NCBI RefSeq assembly: GCF_000373565.1 | Contig: NZ_KB891850.1 | Coordinates: forward strand, 310,001-374,000 | Reading direction: 5' to 3' | DNA length: 64,000 bases | Source: Streptomyces sp. HmicA12 | GTDB lineage: Bacteria > Actinomycetota > Actinomycetes > Streptomycetales > Streptomycetaceae | Shown here: positions 53,132 to 61,174 of the stretch, piece by piece | Layout of the letters: every line of letters begins with the position of its first letter | How positions within the stretch are numbered: the stretch's first letter is position 1 | Notes under the pieces: generated by a model | The model's database searches: none | The model's input: the letters and a program-made list of their open reading frames with translations, nothing else | Told to the model about the DNA's origin: nothing | Made by a program: the position numbers and the translations under genes

Positions 53132-53755
53132 CTAGTCGGCCGCGGCTGCCAGGCCCCCCAGGAGCAGCGCCGTGAACCGACGGACCCACTCCCCGTCCAC
53201 CGGCTCCGCGCTCACCAGCGTCCGGTGCACCACCGCCCCGGCCGCGACATCGAAGATGAGGTCCGCCGTCGCCGCCGCGGTGCCCGGGTCCGGCGCCGCG
53301 GGAAGCTCCCCGCGGCGCTCGGCCCGAGCGCGTCCCTCCAGGACCAACCGTTTCTGCCGGTCCACGATCGAGGTACGGATCCGCTCCCGCAGCGGCTCGT
53401 CCCGGGTCGACTCGGCGACCACCGCCATCAGCGCCGTCTTGGTCTCGGGCCGGTCGAGCAGCGCGGCGAACTGCAGCACCACGCCCTCGATGTCGGCCGC
53501 GAGGGAACCTCTGTCGGGCAGTTCGAGTTCATCGAAGAGGACGGCGACCGCGTCGACCACGAGCTCGTTCTTGCCGGCCCACCGGCGGTACAGCGTGGTC
53601 TTCGCGACACCGGCCCGCGTCGCCACGTCACCGAGCGTCAGCTTCGACCAGCCGAGCTCCACCAGCGCCGCCCGGGTGGCCTCCAGGATCGCCTCGTCCG
53701 CGGCGGCGGATCGGGGACGTCCGGTGCGGGGCGACGACGGCGTACGGCTCTGCAT
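53132..53755 (-). CDS. TetR family transcriptional regulator
   Basis: 207 aa from ATG 53755. The N-terminal tail SRTPSSPRTGRPRSAAADE precedes the HTH: ILEATRAALVELGWSKLTLGDVATRAGVAKTTLYRRW. The ligand domain is of the AcrR_C type and ends LLLGGLAAAAD. A 12-bp palindrome sits 12 bp upstream of the start, suggesting autoregulation. No transporter is adjacent, so its targets are unclear. Confidence 0.92.
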   Translation of the reverse strand: MQSRTPSSPRTGRPRSAAADEAILEATRAALVELGWSKLTLGDVATRAGVAKTTLYRRWAGKNELVVDAVAVLFDELELPDRGSLAADIEGVVLQFAALLDRPETKTALMAVVAESTRDEPLRERIRTSIVDRQKRLVLEGRARAERRGELPAAPDPGTAAATADLIFDVAAGAVVHRTLVSAEPVDGEWVRRFTALLLGGLAAAAD

Positions 53756-53767
53756 GGTCGATGACCA

Positions 53768-53779
53768 TACCGGCCGGTA
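53768..53779. promoter_or_regulatory. Palindrome upstream of the TetR gene
   Basis: TACCGGCCGGTA, a perfect 12-bp palindrome 12 bp before the TetR start codon. Candidate autoregulatory operator. The CCGGCCGG core can occur by chance in GC-rich DNA, hence moderate confidence. Confidence 0.55.
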
Positions 53780-53855
53780 GGACAAAACCGGATCGACCGT
53801 TCCGGGTGAGCCAGATCACCGGAGGGGGTGCCCCACGCGTCACCCATGACAGTTA

Positions 53856-53872
53856 CGCTACGACCCGTAGCG
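53856..53872. promoter_or_regulatory. CGCTACG inverted repeat in the TetR-thioredoxin gap
   Basis: CGCTACG (53856-53862) and CGTAGCG (53866-53872) around ACC, a perfect 7-bp dyad about 100 bp from the TetR start and 194 bp from the thioredoxin-like start. It may be an operator for either gene; no regulator is assigned. Confidence 0.55.
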
Positions 53873-54065
53873 AAAGCTCGAACTCGTACGACCGCTCCGG
53901 ATCTGCACCCCGGGCCGGCCACGACGAGCGGCAACCACTGGTGCCGGGTGGGGACCCGGCGCCGCACACCGCGGCCGAGTCCGCGTCGCGCACCTCGCAA
54001 TCCGGCGGGAGGTCACGGCGGCGGACCCGGCCCACAACTGTCCGCGGAGGGGGGAGACTGTACGC

Positions 54066-55043
54066 ATGCAGCCACGGAACATGTCCATGAGCGGAGTCGT
54101 CGATCTCGCCGCGGTGAAGGCGGCCCAGGAGGCCAAGGCCAAGGCGGAGCAGGCGCGCGCCGAAGCGGCCCGTCAGGGCGGCGGCGGCGCCGTGCCGCCC
54201 GCCAGCCTCGTCATCGACGTGGACGAGGCCGCTTTTGAGCGGGACGTACTGCAGCGCTCCACCGAGGTGCCCGTCGTCATCGACTTCTGGGCCGAGTGGT
54301 GCGAGCCCTGCAAGCAGTTGAGCCCGCTTCTCGAGCGCCTCGCCACCGAGTACAACGGCCGCTTCGTGCTCGCCAAGATCGATGTCGACGCGAACCAGAT
54401 GTTGATGCAGCAGTTCGGGGTCCAGGGGATCCCGGCCGTCTTCGCGGTGGTCGCCGGTCAGGCGCTGCCGCTCTTCCAGGGAGCCGCCCCCGAGGCCCAG
54501 ATCCGGGGCACCCTCGACCAGCTGATCCAGGTCGGCGAGGAGCGCTTCGGGCTCACCGGCATCGTCGTCGACCCGGACGCGTCGGATGCGGAAGGCGCCG
54601 CCCCGGTCGTGGAGACCCCGGCCGGTCCCTACGACGCACTCCTCGAAGCGGCCGTGCAGGCCCTTGACGCCGGTGACCTGGCGGGCGCGGTCCAGGCGTA
54701 CAAGAACGTGCTCTCCGACGACCCCGGCAACACCGAGGCCAAGCTCGGGCTCGGCCAGGCCGAACTGCTCCAGCGGGTCCAGGGCATGGACCCGCAGAAG
54801 GTGCGCGCGGAGGCCGCCCAGAACCCCGGGGACGTACCGGCACAGATCGCCGCGGCCGACCTGGACCTGGTCGGTGGGCACGTCGAGGACGCTTTCGGCC
54901 GCCTCGTCGACGCGGTGGCCCGCTCGGCCGGCGACGACCGGGACGCGGCACGGGTACGTCTGCTCGAATTGTTCGAGGTCGTCGGGGGCGACGACCCCCG
55001 GGTGACCACGGCGCGTACGGCTCTGGCCCGGGTTCTCTTCTGA
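54066..55043 (+). CDS. YbbN-like thioredoxin-TPR co-chaperone
   Basis: 325 aa. A charged helical leader (AAQEAKAKAEQARAEAARQ, residues ~19-37) is followed by a thioredoxin domain at ~48-155 with active site WCEPC (Cys79, Cys82) in place of WCGPC and cis-Pro in GIPAVFAV. A tetratricopeptide-like C-terminal half (~190-325) includes ALDAGDLAGAVQAYKNVLSDDPGN. This is the CnoX/YbbN layout, a redox-linked holdase that hands clients to chaperonins. In-frame ATGs at 54081 and 54087 are alternatives; GGAGGGGGGAG supports 54066. Confidence 0.92.
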   Translation: MQPRNMSMSGVVDLAAVKAAQEAKAKAEQARAEAARQGGGGAVPPASLVIDVDEAAFERDVLQRSTEVPVVIDFWAEWCEPCKQLSPLLERLATEYNGRFVLAKIDVDANQMLMQQFGVQGIPAVFAVVAGQALPLFQGAAPEAQIRGTLDQLIQVGEERFGLTGIVVDPDASDAEGAAPVVETPAGPYDALLEAAVQALDAGDLAGAVQAYKNVLSDDPGNTEAKLGLGQAELLQRVQGMDPQKVRAEAAQNPGDVPAQIAAADLDLVGGHVEDAFGRLVDAVARSAGDDRDAARVRLLELFEVVGGDDPRVTTARTALARVLF

Positions 55044-55684
55044 GCCATCCGTGACCAGTTCCTAAACGCCACGGCTTGTGGTGCCGAGGTGAAAATTCGG
55101 TCCCCAGAGGTACACAGCGGTCGCGCTTTACCAAAACTTGGTAAACGCGGCCGCTGTTACTTGGAGTAAGTCGGGGTCGTACCTCTGTCCGGTTTCCTTC
55201 TGGATTCAACCCCTTTGGTAACTCCCTTGACAGCACCCTGCGTTGTCGGTCGATGCCGGGCGGTCGTGGTTCGGTTATCCGTCCGTTACCCGTGAGTAAC
55301 GAACCCCCTTGTGCGAGCGCCGGGAATGCACCACGATCGGGCACGCTCGGTCCACTCCCCACTCGTCCGACAGCCATTCGGAACGCGGGGATCTGGGTCC
55401 CCACCGGGCAGGTCGGCGGTGAACCAAGGGGAGCGCCGTCGGTCTCAGGGCAGGGGGGTCTCGGCCATTTCGGCTGAGCCTGTCCGGCAGGTTGCGCGTG
55501 ATGGCTCAGGTGCGACCAGTGGTTGTCGCTCGGGGGTGATCGCCGGTGATCAGGGTGCGGACTCGCGCCTCCGATGCGGGCGCTCTCCTTCCCGAGGACG
55601 TAGCACTTCTCCCATCCCTGCCCGGCTGAGCCGCCGCAAGGGGCAGTCAGGGCCGGAGATGTACGTCCGAGAAGGAGGAAAGTC
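55044..55684. other. 641-bp non-coding region with dyads before the DUF6230 cassette
   Basis: No convincing gene is visible. A long imperfect hairpin lies at 55115-55156: CAGCGGTCGCG and TTTACCAA on the left, TTGGTAAA and CGCGGCCGCTG on the right. A second inverted repeat CGTTAC/GTAACG lies at 55284-55301. A TTGACA occurs at 55227-55232 without a good -10. AAGGAGGAAA (55670-55679) is the ribosome-binding site of the next gene. The first hairpin may end the thioredoxin transcript; the rest looks like a long promoter and leader region. Confidence 0.65.
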
Positions 55685-56302
55685 ATGAAGTCCGTGACTC
55701 GTGGCGGTACCAGATGGAAGCGGTTCGCCGTCGTCATGGTGCCCAGCGTCGCGGCGACTGCCGCGATAGGCGTGGCCCTGTCCCAGGGTGCGCTCGCGGC
55801 GTCGTTCAGTGTTTCGGGTCAGTCGTTCAAGGTGACGGCGGACTCTCTCGATGGCAAGAACTTCGTCCAGTACGGAGCCATCGACACGGGTAAGACGGGT
55901 GCCCACCCGGTTGCCGTCGTCGGCATGAAGACGGCGACGATCAACAACCTGTGCCAGTCCGTGGTCGTTCCGGTCCCGGTCTTCGGCGACGTGTCGATGA
56001 AGCTGTCGGCCGGCGCGGACAAGAACAACCCGGTCGAGGCCAAGACCCTCTACATCGACGCCGATGACCTGAAGGCCGACGCGACCTTCGAGAACATCGA
56101 CATCGGTGTGGCGGCAGGTGACGCCAGCAAGGGCCCCGGTATCCACCAGGGCGACAAGGCCGACCCGAACTCGTTCGCCCAGCAGGCCGACTCGGTGCAC
56201 TTCGAGAACGTCCAGCAGCGTGCGTGGGCCACCACGGCCGGCACCTTCAAGCTCTCGGGCCTCAAGATGAGCGTCAAGAAGGGCAAGCACGAGTGCTACT
56301 AG
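55685..56302 (+). CDS. DUF6230 exported protein
   Basis: 205 aa. An N-terminal membrane or signal segment (KRFAVVMVPSVAATAAIGVALSQGALAASF, ~12-41) precedes a beta-rich domain: SVSGQSFKVTADSLDGKNFVQYG, GMKTATINNLCQSVVVPVPVFGDVSMKLSAG and a C-terminal FKLSGLKMSVKKGKHECY with one of two Cys. Relatives are often mislabelled cholesterol esterase; no Ser-His-Asp triad is visible. AAGGAGGA gives very strong translation initiation. First of a three-gene cassette; function unknown. Confidence 0.85.
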   Translation: MKSVTRGGTRWKRFAVVMVPSVAATAAIGVALSQGALAASFSVSGQSFKVTADSLDGKNFVQYGAIDTGKTGAHPVAVVGMKTATINNLCQSVVVPVPVFGDVSMKLSAGADKNNPVEAKTLYIDADDLKADATFENIDIGVAAGDASKGPGIHQGDKADPNSFAQQADSVHFENVQQRAWATTAGTFKLSGLKMSVKKGKHECY

Positions 56303-56460
56303 GCCGCAAGGGCCCGAACTCGGGTCCGGGGTCCGGCACTTGATGCGCTGAACGGCCGGGCGCGGGGACGCGCGGGGGATCGCTCCGGGCCGTCCCCGTG
56401 CCCGTATCCGGACAGCCATCATCACCACAGAACAACGCCATTCCCGAGGAGCTGTACGAC

Positions 56461-57042
56461 ATGAGCGCCGAAGCGCACGCAGGGCTGGGCCCCAAGCTTG
56501 GTCACATGCGCCAATCGTTCCGAGGGTGGCGCGGTCAGCGCCCGTTCTGGGGTGGTCTGCTGGCCATCCTCGGCGGCATCCCGATCATGTACTTCCCGTA
56601 CGCGAACCTGACGCTCGGCACCATGACGATCCGCATGGCGACGACAGCGGGCGCGGGGTCGCTCATCATCGGCGTACTGCTGGTCGTGCTCGGTCTGACG
56701 ATGTGGTTCCAGCCGCACTCCCGGGTCTTCGCGGGTGTGGCGGCGATTCTCCTCGCCCTTGTCTCTCTGGTGGTCTCCAACTTCGGTGGCTTCGTCATCG
56801 GCTTCCTGCTCTCGCTCGTCGGCGGCGCCCTCGGCGTCTCCTGGGCACCGGGCAAGCAGGCCGGCGCGACCGATCAGGGGACCGGCAACACGGCGGCGCA
56901 GGGTGGTGACGGCGCCGGTACGCAGGATCTGGGCGTCGTGCCGCCGGTCGCGGGTGCCACCTACCAGGTCTCGGGCGCAATCGACGACGAGTCAGGGACG
57001 AGCCCGAACAACGGGACGAACGGGAGGCACCGTGCCGGCTGA
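56461..57042 (+). CDS. DUF6114 membrane protein
   Basis: 193 aa from ATG 56461 (GAGGAG 9 nt upstream; a GTG at 56398 would add 21 residues). Four membrane helices: FWGGLLAILGGIPIMYFPY, GAGSLIIGVLLVVLGLTMWF, VFAGVAAILLALVSLVV and GGFVIGFLLSLVGGALGVSW. Then comes a polar Gly/Thr/Asn-rich cytoplasmic or external tail of ~60 residues. DUF6114 proteins typically neighbour DUF6230 in Streptomyces, implying a shared membrane complex. Overlaps the next gene by 11 nt. Confidence 0.87.
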   Translation: MSAEAHAGLGPKLGHMRQSFRGWRGQRPFWGGLLAILGGIPIMYFPYANLTLGTMTIRMATTAGAGSLIIGVLLVVLGLTMWFQPHSRVFAGVAAILLALVSLVVSNFGGFVIGFLLSLVGGALGVSWAPGKQAGATDQGTGNTAAQGGDGAGTQDLGVVPPVAGATYQVSGAIDDESGTSPNNGTNGRHRAG

Positions 57043-58321
57043 CGAGGTGCACCACGAGGACTCCGCACCGGAGTCCCGTGCGAGAACCGGGCCGCGGCAT
57101 GCAGCACCTAGGAAGCATCTGTTCACCAGGCTGCACATGCCCGCGGGCAAGGCGATAGCCATCGCGGCCATGCCCACGGCCGTGCTGATGGGTCTCGGTA
57201 TGACGCCCACGCTGGCGTCGGCCAAGGACAACCCGACCGGGTTCTCCGCGGACGACTACAAGGCGTGCGCGGACGCGGTCGAGGCGCAGCAGGATGCCAA
57301 GGACGGCAAGGACACGACGGCGTCCCCGACGCCGTCGCCGTCCGCCTCGGCGTCCAAGGATTCCGAGGACTCCGCGGACTCCAAGGACTCCAAGGACTCC
57401 GAGAACACGGACAAGTCCAAGGACGAGGCCGGCGGCGACAAGGCCGAGCCGACTCCGTCGCCGTCCGCGTCTTCGGGCGGTTCGGAAACCGACAGCAAGG
57501 ACGCGGCCACGCCGTCGCCCTCCGCTTCGGAGACCAAGAACCCGCTCGACCCGCTGGGCGTCGGTGACGCGCTCAAGGATCTCTTCACCCCGGACGACAA
57601 GGAGTCGGCCACCCCGACCCCGAGCCCGTCCGCCTCGGCGACCAAGGCCACCGACGGCGTCGGCGACGCGGTGAAGGACACGACCGACAAGCTGGGCGAC
57701 ACGGTCAAGGACACGACCGACAAGGCCGGCGACGCGGTCAAGGGCGCCGAGAGCGAGGCCGACAAGGCGACCGACAAGGCCGCCAAGGCTCTGGAGGACG
57801 CCGCGACGGCCACCCCGTCGCCGAGCTCGACCGAGCTGCCGGACAACTGCGAGGCGGCGACGGACGCGGCGGGTGCCAACGAGGACACCCCGGCTCAGCT
57901 CCCGGACAAGTCCTGGAAGCTGCAGGCCAGTTCGCTCCTGCTCAAGGGTGCGGACTACAAGGGCCTGGTCGACGTCCGGATGGCCGACGGCACCACCAAG
58001 CGGGTCATGAAGTACATCATTTCCGACGGCACCGACATCGGTGATCTGCACCAGATCGCGCCGGGGCCGAACGGCAAGTACTTCCACATCCGCTCGGACA
58101 AGGGCTCCACGTCCACCATTCGCGGCGGGAAGACGATCATGTACACGGAGGAGCTCTCGGGCAATCTGCTCGGGCTCATCCCCTTGACGTTCAACGCCAA
58201 GAACCCGCCGCCGATCAACCTGCCGCTGCTCTACTTCACCAACGTGAAGGTCACGCAGGCCGCGCAGTTCGGCGGCAACCTGCACGTGCCCGGGCTGCAC
58301 ACCACGATCGAGGACAGCTGA
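57032..58321 (+). CDS. Exported protein with long S/T/P/K-rich linker and conserved C-domain
   Basis: 429 aa from GTG 57032 (GGGAGG 4 nt upstream), overlapping the DUF6114 gene by 11 nt. A basic leader and hydrophobic segment (KAIAIAAMPTAVLMGLGMTPTLASA, ~40-64) is followed by ~190 residues of low complexity: repeated SPTPSPSAS units, SKDSKDSENTDK runs, and DAVKDTTDKLGDTVKDTTDK amphipathic repeats. A C-terminal globular domain (~290-429) reads KLQASSLLLKGADYKGLVDVRMADGT through LHVPGLHTTIEDS. Architecture fits a wall-spanning surface protein; no enzymatic motif is seen. Confidence 0.82.
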   Translation: MPADEVHHEDSAPESRARTGPRHAAPRKHLFTRLHMPAGKAIAIAAMPTAVLMGLGMTPTLASAKDNPTGFSADDYKACADAVEAQQDAKDGKDTTASPTPSPSASASKDSEDSADSKDSKDSENTDKSKDEAGGDKAEPTPSPSASSGGSETDSKDAATPSPSASETKNPLDPLGVGDALKDLFTPDDKESATPTPSPSASATKATDGVGDAVKDTTDKLGDTVKDTTDKAGDAVKGAESEADKATDKAAKALEDAATATPSPSSTELPDNCEAATDAAGANEDTPAQLPDKSWKLQASSLLLKGADYKGLVDVRMADGTTKRVMKYIISDGTDIGDLHQIAPGPNGKYFHIRSDKGSTSTIRGGKTIMYTEELSGNLLGLIPLTFNAKNPPPINLPLLYFTNVKVTQAAQFGGNLHVPGLHTTIEDS

Positions 58322-58366
58322 CCTCGGTCGCCGAAGACCTCTCCGGGAGCCGCAACACCGCAAAGA

Positions 58367-58407
58367 ACCGAGGGCGCCCCCTGTCTCGTACAGGAGGCGC
58401 CCTCGGT
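58367..58407. terminator. Bidirectional terminator between surface cassette and pyk
   Basis: ACCGAGGGCGCC (58367-58378) pairs with GGCGCCCTCGGT (58396-58407), with an inner CCTGT/ACAGG stem and a CTCGT loop. It lies between convergent genes, 46 bp and 21 bp from their stops. Confidence 0.88.
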
Positions 58408-58427
58408 GCGTGTGCGTGCGGGACCGG

Positions 58428-59852
58428 CTAGTTGGCGCCGCCCAGCTGGTGCACCCGGACCATGTTGGTGGTGCCGGGGACACCGGGGGGCGAACCGGCC
58501 GTGATGACCACGGTGTCGCCGTCGTTGAAGCGGGAGAGCTTCTGCAGCTCGGCGTCGACCAGGTCGACCATCGCGTCGGTGGAGTCCACGTGCGGGACGA
58601 CGTACGTCTCGACGCCCCAGGTCAGCGAGAGCTGGTTGCGGGTGGCCTCGTCGGTGGTGAAGGCGAGGATCGGCTGGCAGGCGCGGTAGCGCGACAGGCG
58701 GCGCGCGGTGTCGCCGGACTGCGTGAAGGCGACCAGCGCCTTGCCGTCCAGGAAGTCCGCGATCTCGCACGCGGCGCGGGCGACCGAACCACCCTGCGTA
58801 CGCGGCTTCTTGCCCGGGACGAGCGGCTGCAGGCCCTTGGAGAGCAGCTCCTCCTCGGCCGCCTGGACGATCTTCGACATCGTCTTGACGGTCTCGATCG
58901 GGTAGGCGCCGACCGACGACTCGGCGGACAGCATGACCGCGTCGGCACCGTCCAGGATCGCGTTCGCGACGTCGGACGCCTCGGCGCGCGTCGGGCGCGA
59001 GTTGGTGATCATCGACTCCATCATCTGGGTCGCGACGATCACCGGCTTGGCGTTGCGGCGGCACATCTCCACGAGGCGCTTCTGCACCATCGGGACCTTC
59101 TCGAGCGGGTACTCCACGGCGAGGTCGCCACGGGCCACCATCACCGCGTCGAACGCCGCGACGACGCCCTCCATGTTGGCGACGGCCTGCGGCTTCTCCA
59201 CCTTGGCGATGACGGGGACCCGACGGCCCTCCTCGTCCATCACCTTGTGGACGTCCTTCACGTCGTTGGCGTCGCGCACGAAGGACAGGGCGACCATGTC
59301 GCAGCCCATCCTCAGGGCGAAGCGCAGGTCATCGATGTCCTTCTCGGACAGCGCCGGCACGTTGACGGCCGCGCCGGGCAGGTTGATGCCCTTGTGGTCG
59401 GAGATGACACCGCCCTCGATGACGATCGTCTTGACCCGGGGGCCCTCGACGTCCATCACCTTGAGCTCGACGTTGCCGTCGTTGATCAGGACCTGGTCGC
59501 CGCGCGAGACGTCGCCGGGCAGACCCTTGTACGTCGTGCCACAGATCGACTTGTCGCCCTGGACGTCCTCGGTGGTGATGGTGAACTCGTCACCGCGCAC
59601 CAGCTCGACGGGGCCCTCGGCGAAGGTCTCCAGGCGGATCTTGGGGCCCTGGAGGTCGGCGAGCACGCCCACCGCGCGGCCCGTCTTCTCGGCGGCGGCG
59701 CGAACACGGTCGTAGCGACCCTGGTGTTCGGCGTGCGTGCCGTGGCTGAAGTTGAAGCGGGCCACATTCATGCCGGCCTCGATCAGCGAGACGAGCTGCT
59801 CTTCGGAGTCGACGGCGGGGCCCAGCGTGCAGACGATTTTGGAACGGCGCAT
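58428..59852 (-). CDS. pyk: Pyruvate kinase
   Basis: 474 aa. Transfers phosphate from phosphoenolpyruvate to ADP. RRSKIVCTLGPAVDS at the N-terminus, substrate loop NFSHGTHAEH, K+/Mg2+ site MVARGDLAVEYPLEKVPMVQK and ATQMMESMITNSRPTRAEASDVANAI. A C-terminal allosteric domain is present. A palindrome overlaps the predicted -10 region upstream. It lies downstream of pta-ackA on the same strand with a 74-bp gap, so it probably has its own promoter. Confidence 0.97.
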   Translation of the reverse strand: MRRSKIVCTLGPAVDSEEQLVSLIEAGMNVARFNFSHGTHAEHQGRYDRVRAAAEKTGRAVGVLADLQGPKIRLETFAEGPVELVRGDEFTITTEDVQGDKSICGTTYKGLPGDVSRGDQVLINDGNVELKVMDVEGPRVKTIVIEGGVISDHKGINLPGAAVNVPALSEKDIDDLRFALRMGCDMVALSFVRDANDVKDVHKVMDEEGRRVPVIAKVEKPQAVANMEGVVAAFDAVMVARGDLAVEYPLEKVPMVQKRLVEMCRRNAKPVIVATQMMESMITNSRPTRAEASDVANAILDGADAVMLSAESSVGAYPIETVKTMSKIVQAAEEELLSKGLQPLVPGKKPRTQGGSVARAACEIADFLDGKALVAFTQSGDTARRLSRYRACQPILAFTTDEATRNQLSLTWGVETYVVPHVDSTDAMVDLVDAELQKLSRFNDGDTVVITAGSPPGVPGTTNMVRVHQLGGAN

Positions 59853-59880
59853 GGGGGCGATCCTATCGGTTTGTTTCGCT

Positions 59881-59910
59881 ACGGAATATTCCGTCTGGTG
59901 GAATCTACAA
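59881..59910 (-). promoter_or_regulatory. Predicted pyk promoter with overlapping palindrome
   Basis: Minus strand: -35 TTGTAG (59910-59905), 16-bp spacer, -10 TATTCC (59888-59883). The perfect palindrome ACGGAATATTCCGT (59881-59894) covers the -10, so a repressor there would block transcription. The start codon lies 28 bp beyond. Confidence 0.6.
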
Positions 59911-59926
59911 ATGGGCGGATGTGCGC

Positions 59927-61174
59927 TCAGGCGTGACGGCTGTCACTGTGCTCGACCAGCGCGTACGTCTGCTGGGCGATCTCCAGCTCCTCGTCGGTGG
60001 GCACCACGGCGACGGCCACCCGGGCGTACTCCGGCGAGATGATCCGGGCCTCGTCGGAACGTACGGAATTGAGCTCCCCGTCGACCGCCAGACCCAGCTC
60101 CTCCAGACCGGCCACCGCAGCCTCGCGCACCGGAGCCGCGTTCTCGCCGACGCCGGCCGTGAACGCGATCGCGTCCACCCGGCCGAGCACCGCGTAGTAC
60201 GAGCCGATGTACTTCTTCAGGCGGTGGATGTAGATGTCGAAGGCGAGCCGCGCCCGCTCGTCGCCCTCGTCGATCCGGCGGCGGATCTCGCGCATGTCGT
60301 TGTCGCCGCACAGGCCGATCAGGCCGGACTTCTTGTTGAGCAGGACGTCGATCTCGTCCGCGGACATCTTGCCCACCCGCATCAGATGGAAGATGACGGC
60401 CGGGTCGACGTCTCCTGAACGGGTACCCATCACGAGCCCCTCAAGCGGCGTGAGACCCATCGAGGTGTCCACGCACTCGCCGCCGCGCACGGCCGACGCG
60501 GAGGCACCGTTGCCCAGGTGCAGCACGATGACGTTGACCTCGGACGGGTCCTTGCCGAGCAGCTCGGCCGTCTTGCGGGACACGTACGCGTGCGACGTGC
60601 CGTGGAAGCCGTAGCGGCGGATGCGGTGCTCGTCGGCGGTGGCGACGTCGATCGCGTAGCGCGCGGCCGACTCCGGCATCGTCGTGTGGAACGCGGTGTC
60701 GAAGACGGCGACCTGCGGCAGGTCGGGGCGGAGCGCCTGGGCCGTGCGGATGCCGGTCAGGTTCGCCGGGTTGTGCAGCGGCGCGACCGGGATGAGCCGC
60801 TCGATCTCGGTGAGCACGGCGTCGTCGATCACGGTCGGCTCGGTGAACCGCAGGCCGCCGTGCACCACCCGGTGGCCGATCGCGGCCAGCTCGGGGGAGT
60901 CCAGGCCGAGCCCGTCCTCGGCCAGCTCGTCGGCGACCGCCTTGAGGGCCTCCTCGTGGTCGGCGATCGGCCGGTTCTGCTCACGGGCGTCCCCGCCGGT
61001 GGCCAGCGGCGTGTGCTTGAGACGCGAGGTCTCCTCGCCGATGCGCTCGACCAGGCCGACCGCGAGGCGCCCCGCGGCGGAGCCGCTGGTCGACTGCGTG
61101 TCCGCCATGTCGAGGAGCTGGTACTTCACCGACGAGGAGCCGGAGTTCAGGACGAGGATGCGGGTGGCGCTCAC
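59927..61174 (-). CDS. ackA: Acetate kinase
   Basis: 415 aa ASKHA-fold kinase making ATP from acetyl phosphate. ATRILVLNSGSSSVKYQLLD at the start, GHRVVHGG, VFDTAFHTTMPESAARYAI, the catalytic RRYGFHGTSHAYVS, VLHLGNGASASAVRGGECVDTSMG and FTAGVGENAAPVRE. GTG 61174 overlaps the pta stop by 4 nt (GTGA). It is the second gene of pta-ackA, which interconverts acetyl-CoA and acetate. Confidence 0.96.
   Translation of the reverse strand: MSATRILVLNSGSSSVKYQLLDMADTQSTSGSAAGRLAVGLVERIGEETSRLKHTPLATGGDAREQNRPIADHEEALKAVADELAEDGLGLDSPELAAIGHRVVHGGLRFTEPTVIDDAVLTEIERLIPVAPLHNPANLTGIRTAQALRPDLPQVAVFDTAFHTTMPESAARYAIDVATADEHRIRRYGFHGTSHAYVSRKTAELLGKDPSEVNVIVLHLGNGASASAVRGGECVDTSMGLTPLEGLVMGTRSGDVDPAVIFHLMRVGKMSADEIDVLLNKKSGLIGLCGDNDMREIRRRIDEGDERARLAFDIYIHRLKKYIGSYYAVLGRVDAIAFTAGVGENAAPVREAAVAGLEELGLAVDGELNSVRSDEARIISPEYARVAVAVVPTDEELEIAQQTYALVEHSDSRHA

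Larger units (their letters stand above)
53756..54065. other. Divergent regulatory gap between TetR and thioredoxin genes
   Basis: 310 bp without a convincing gene. It contains the TetR-proximal palindrome (53768-53779), a second inverted repeat (53856-53872) and a GGAGGGGGGAG ribosome-binding site just before the thioredoxin-like gene. Short open frames here have no conserved character. Confidence 0.7.

Noticed and set aside
53761..54090. Small plus-strand open frame upstream of the thioredoxin gene.
   Set aside because: No ribosome-binding site, low-complexity Ser/Arg composition and overlap with operator-like dyads.
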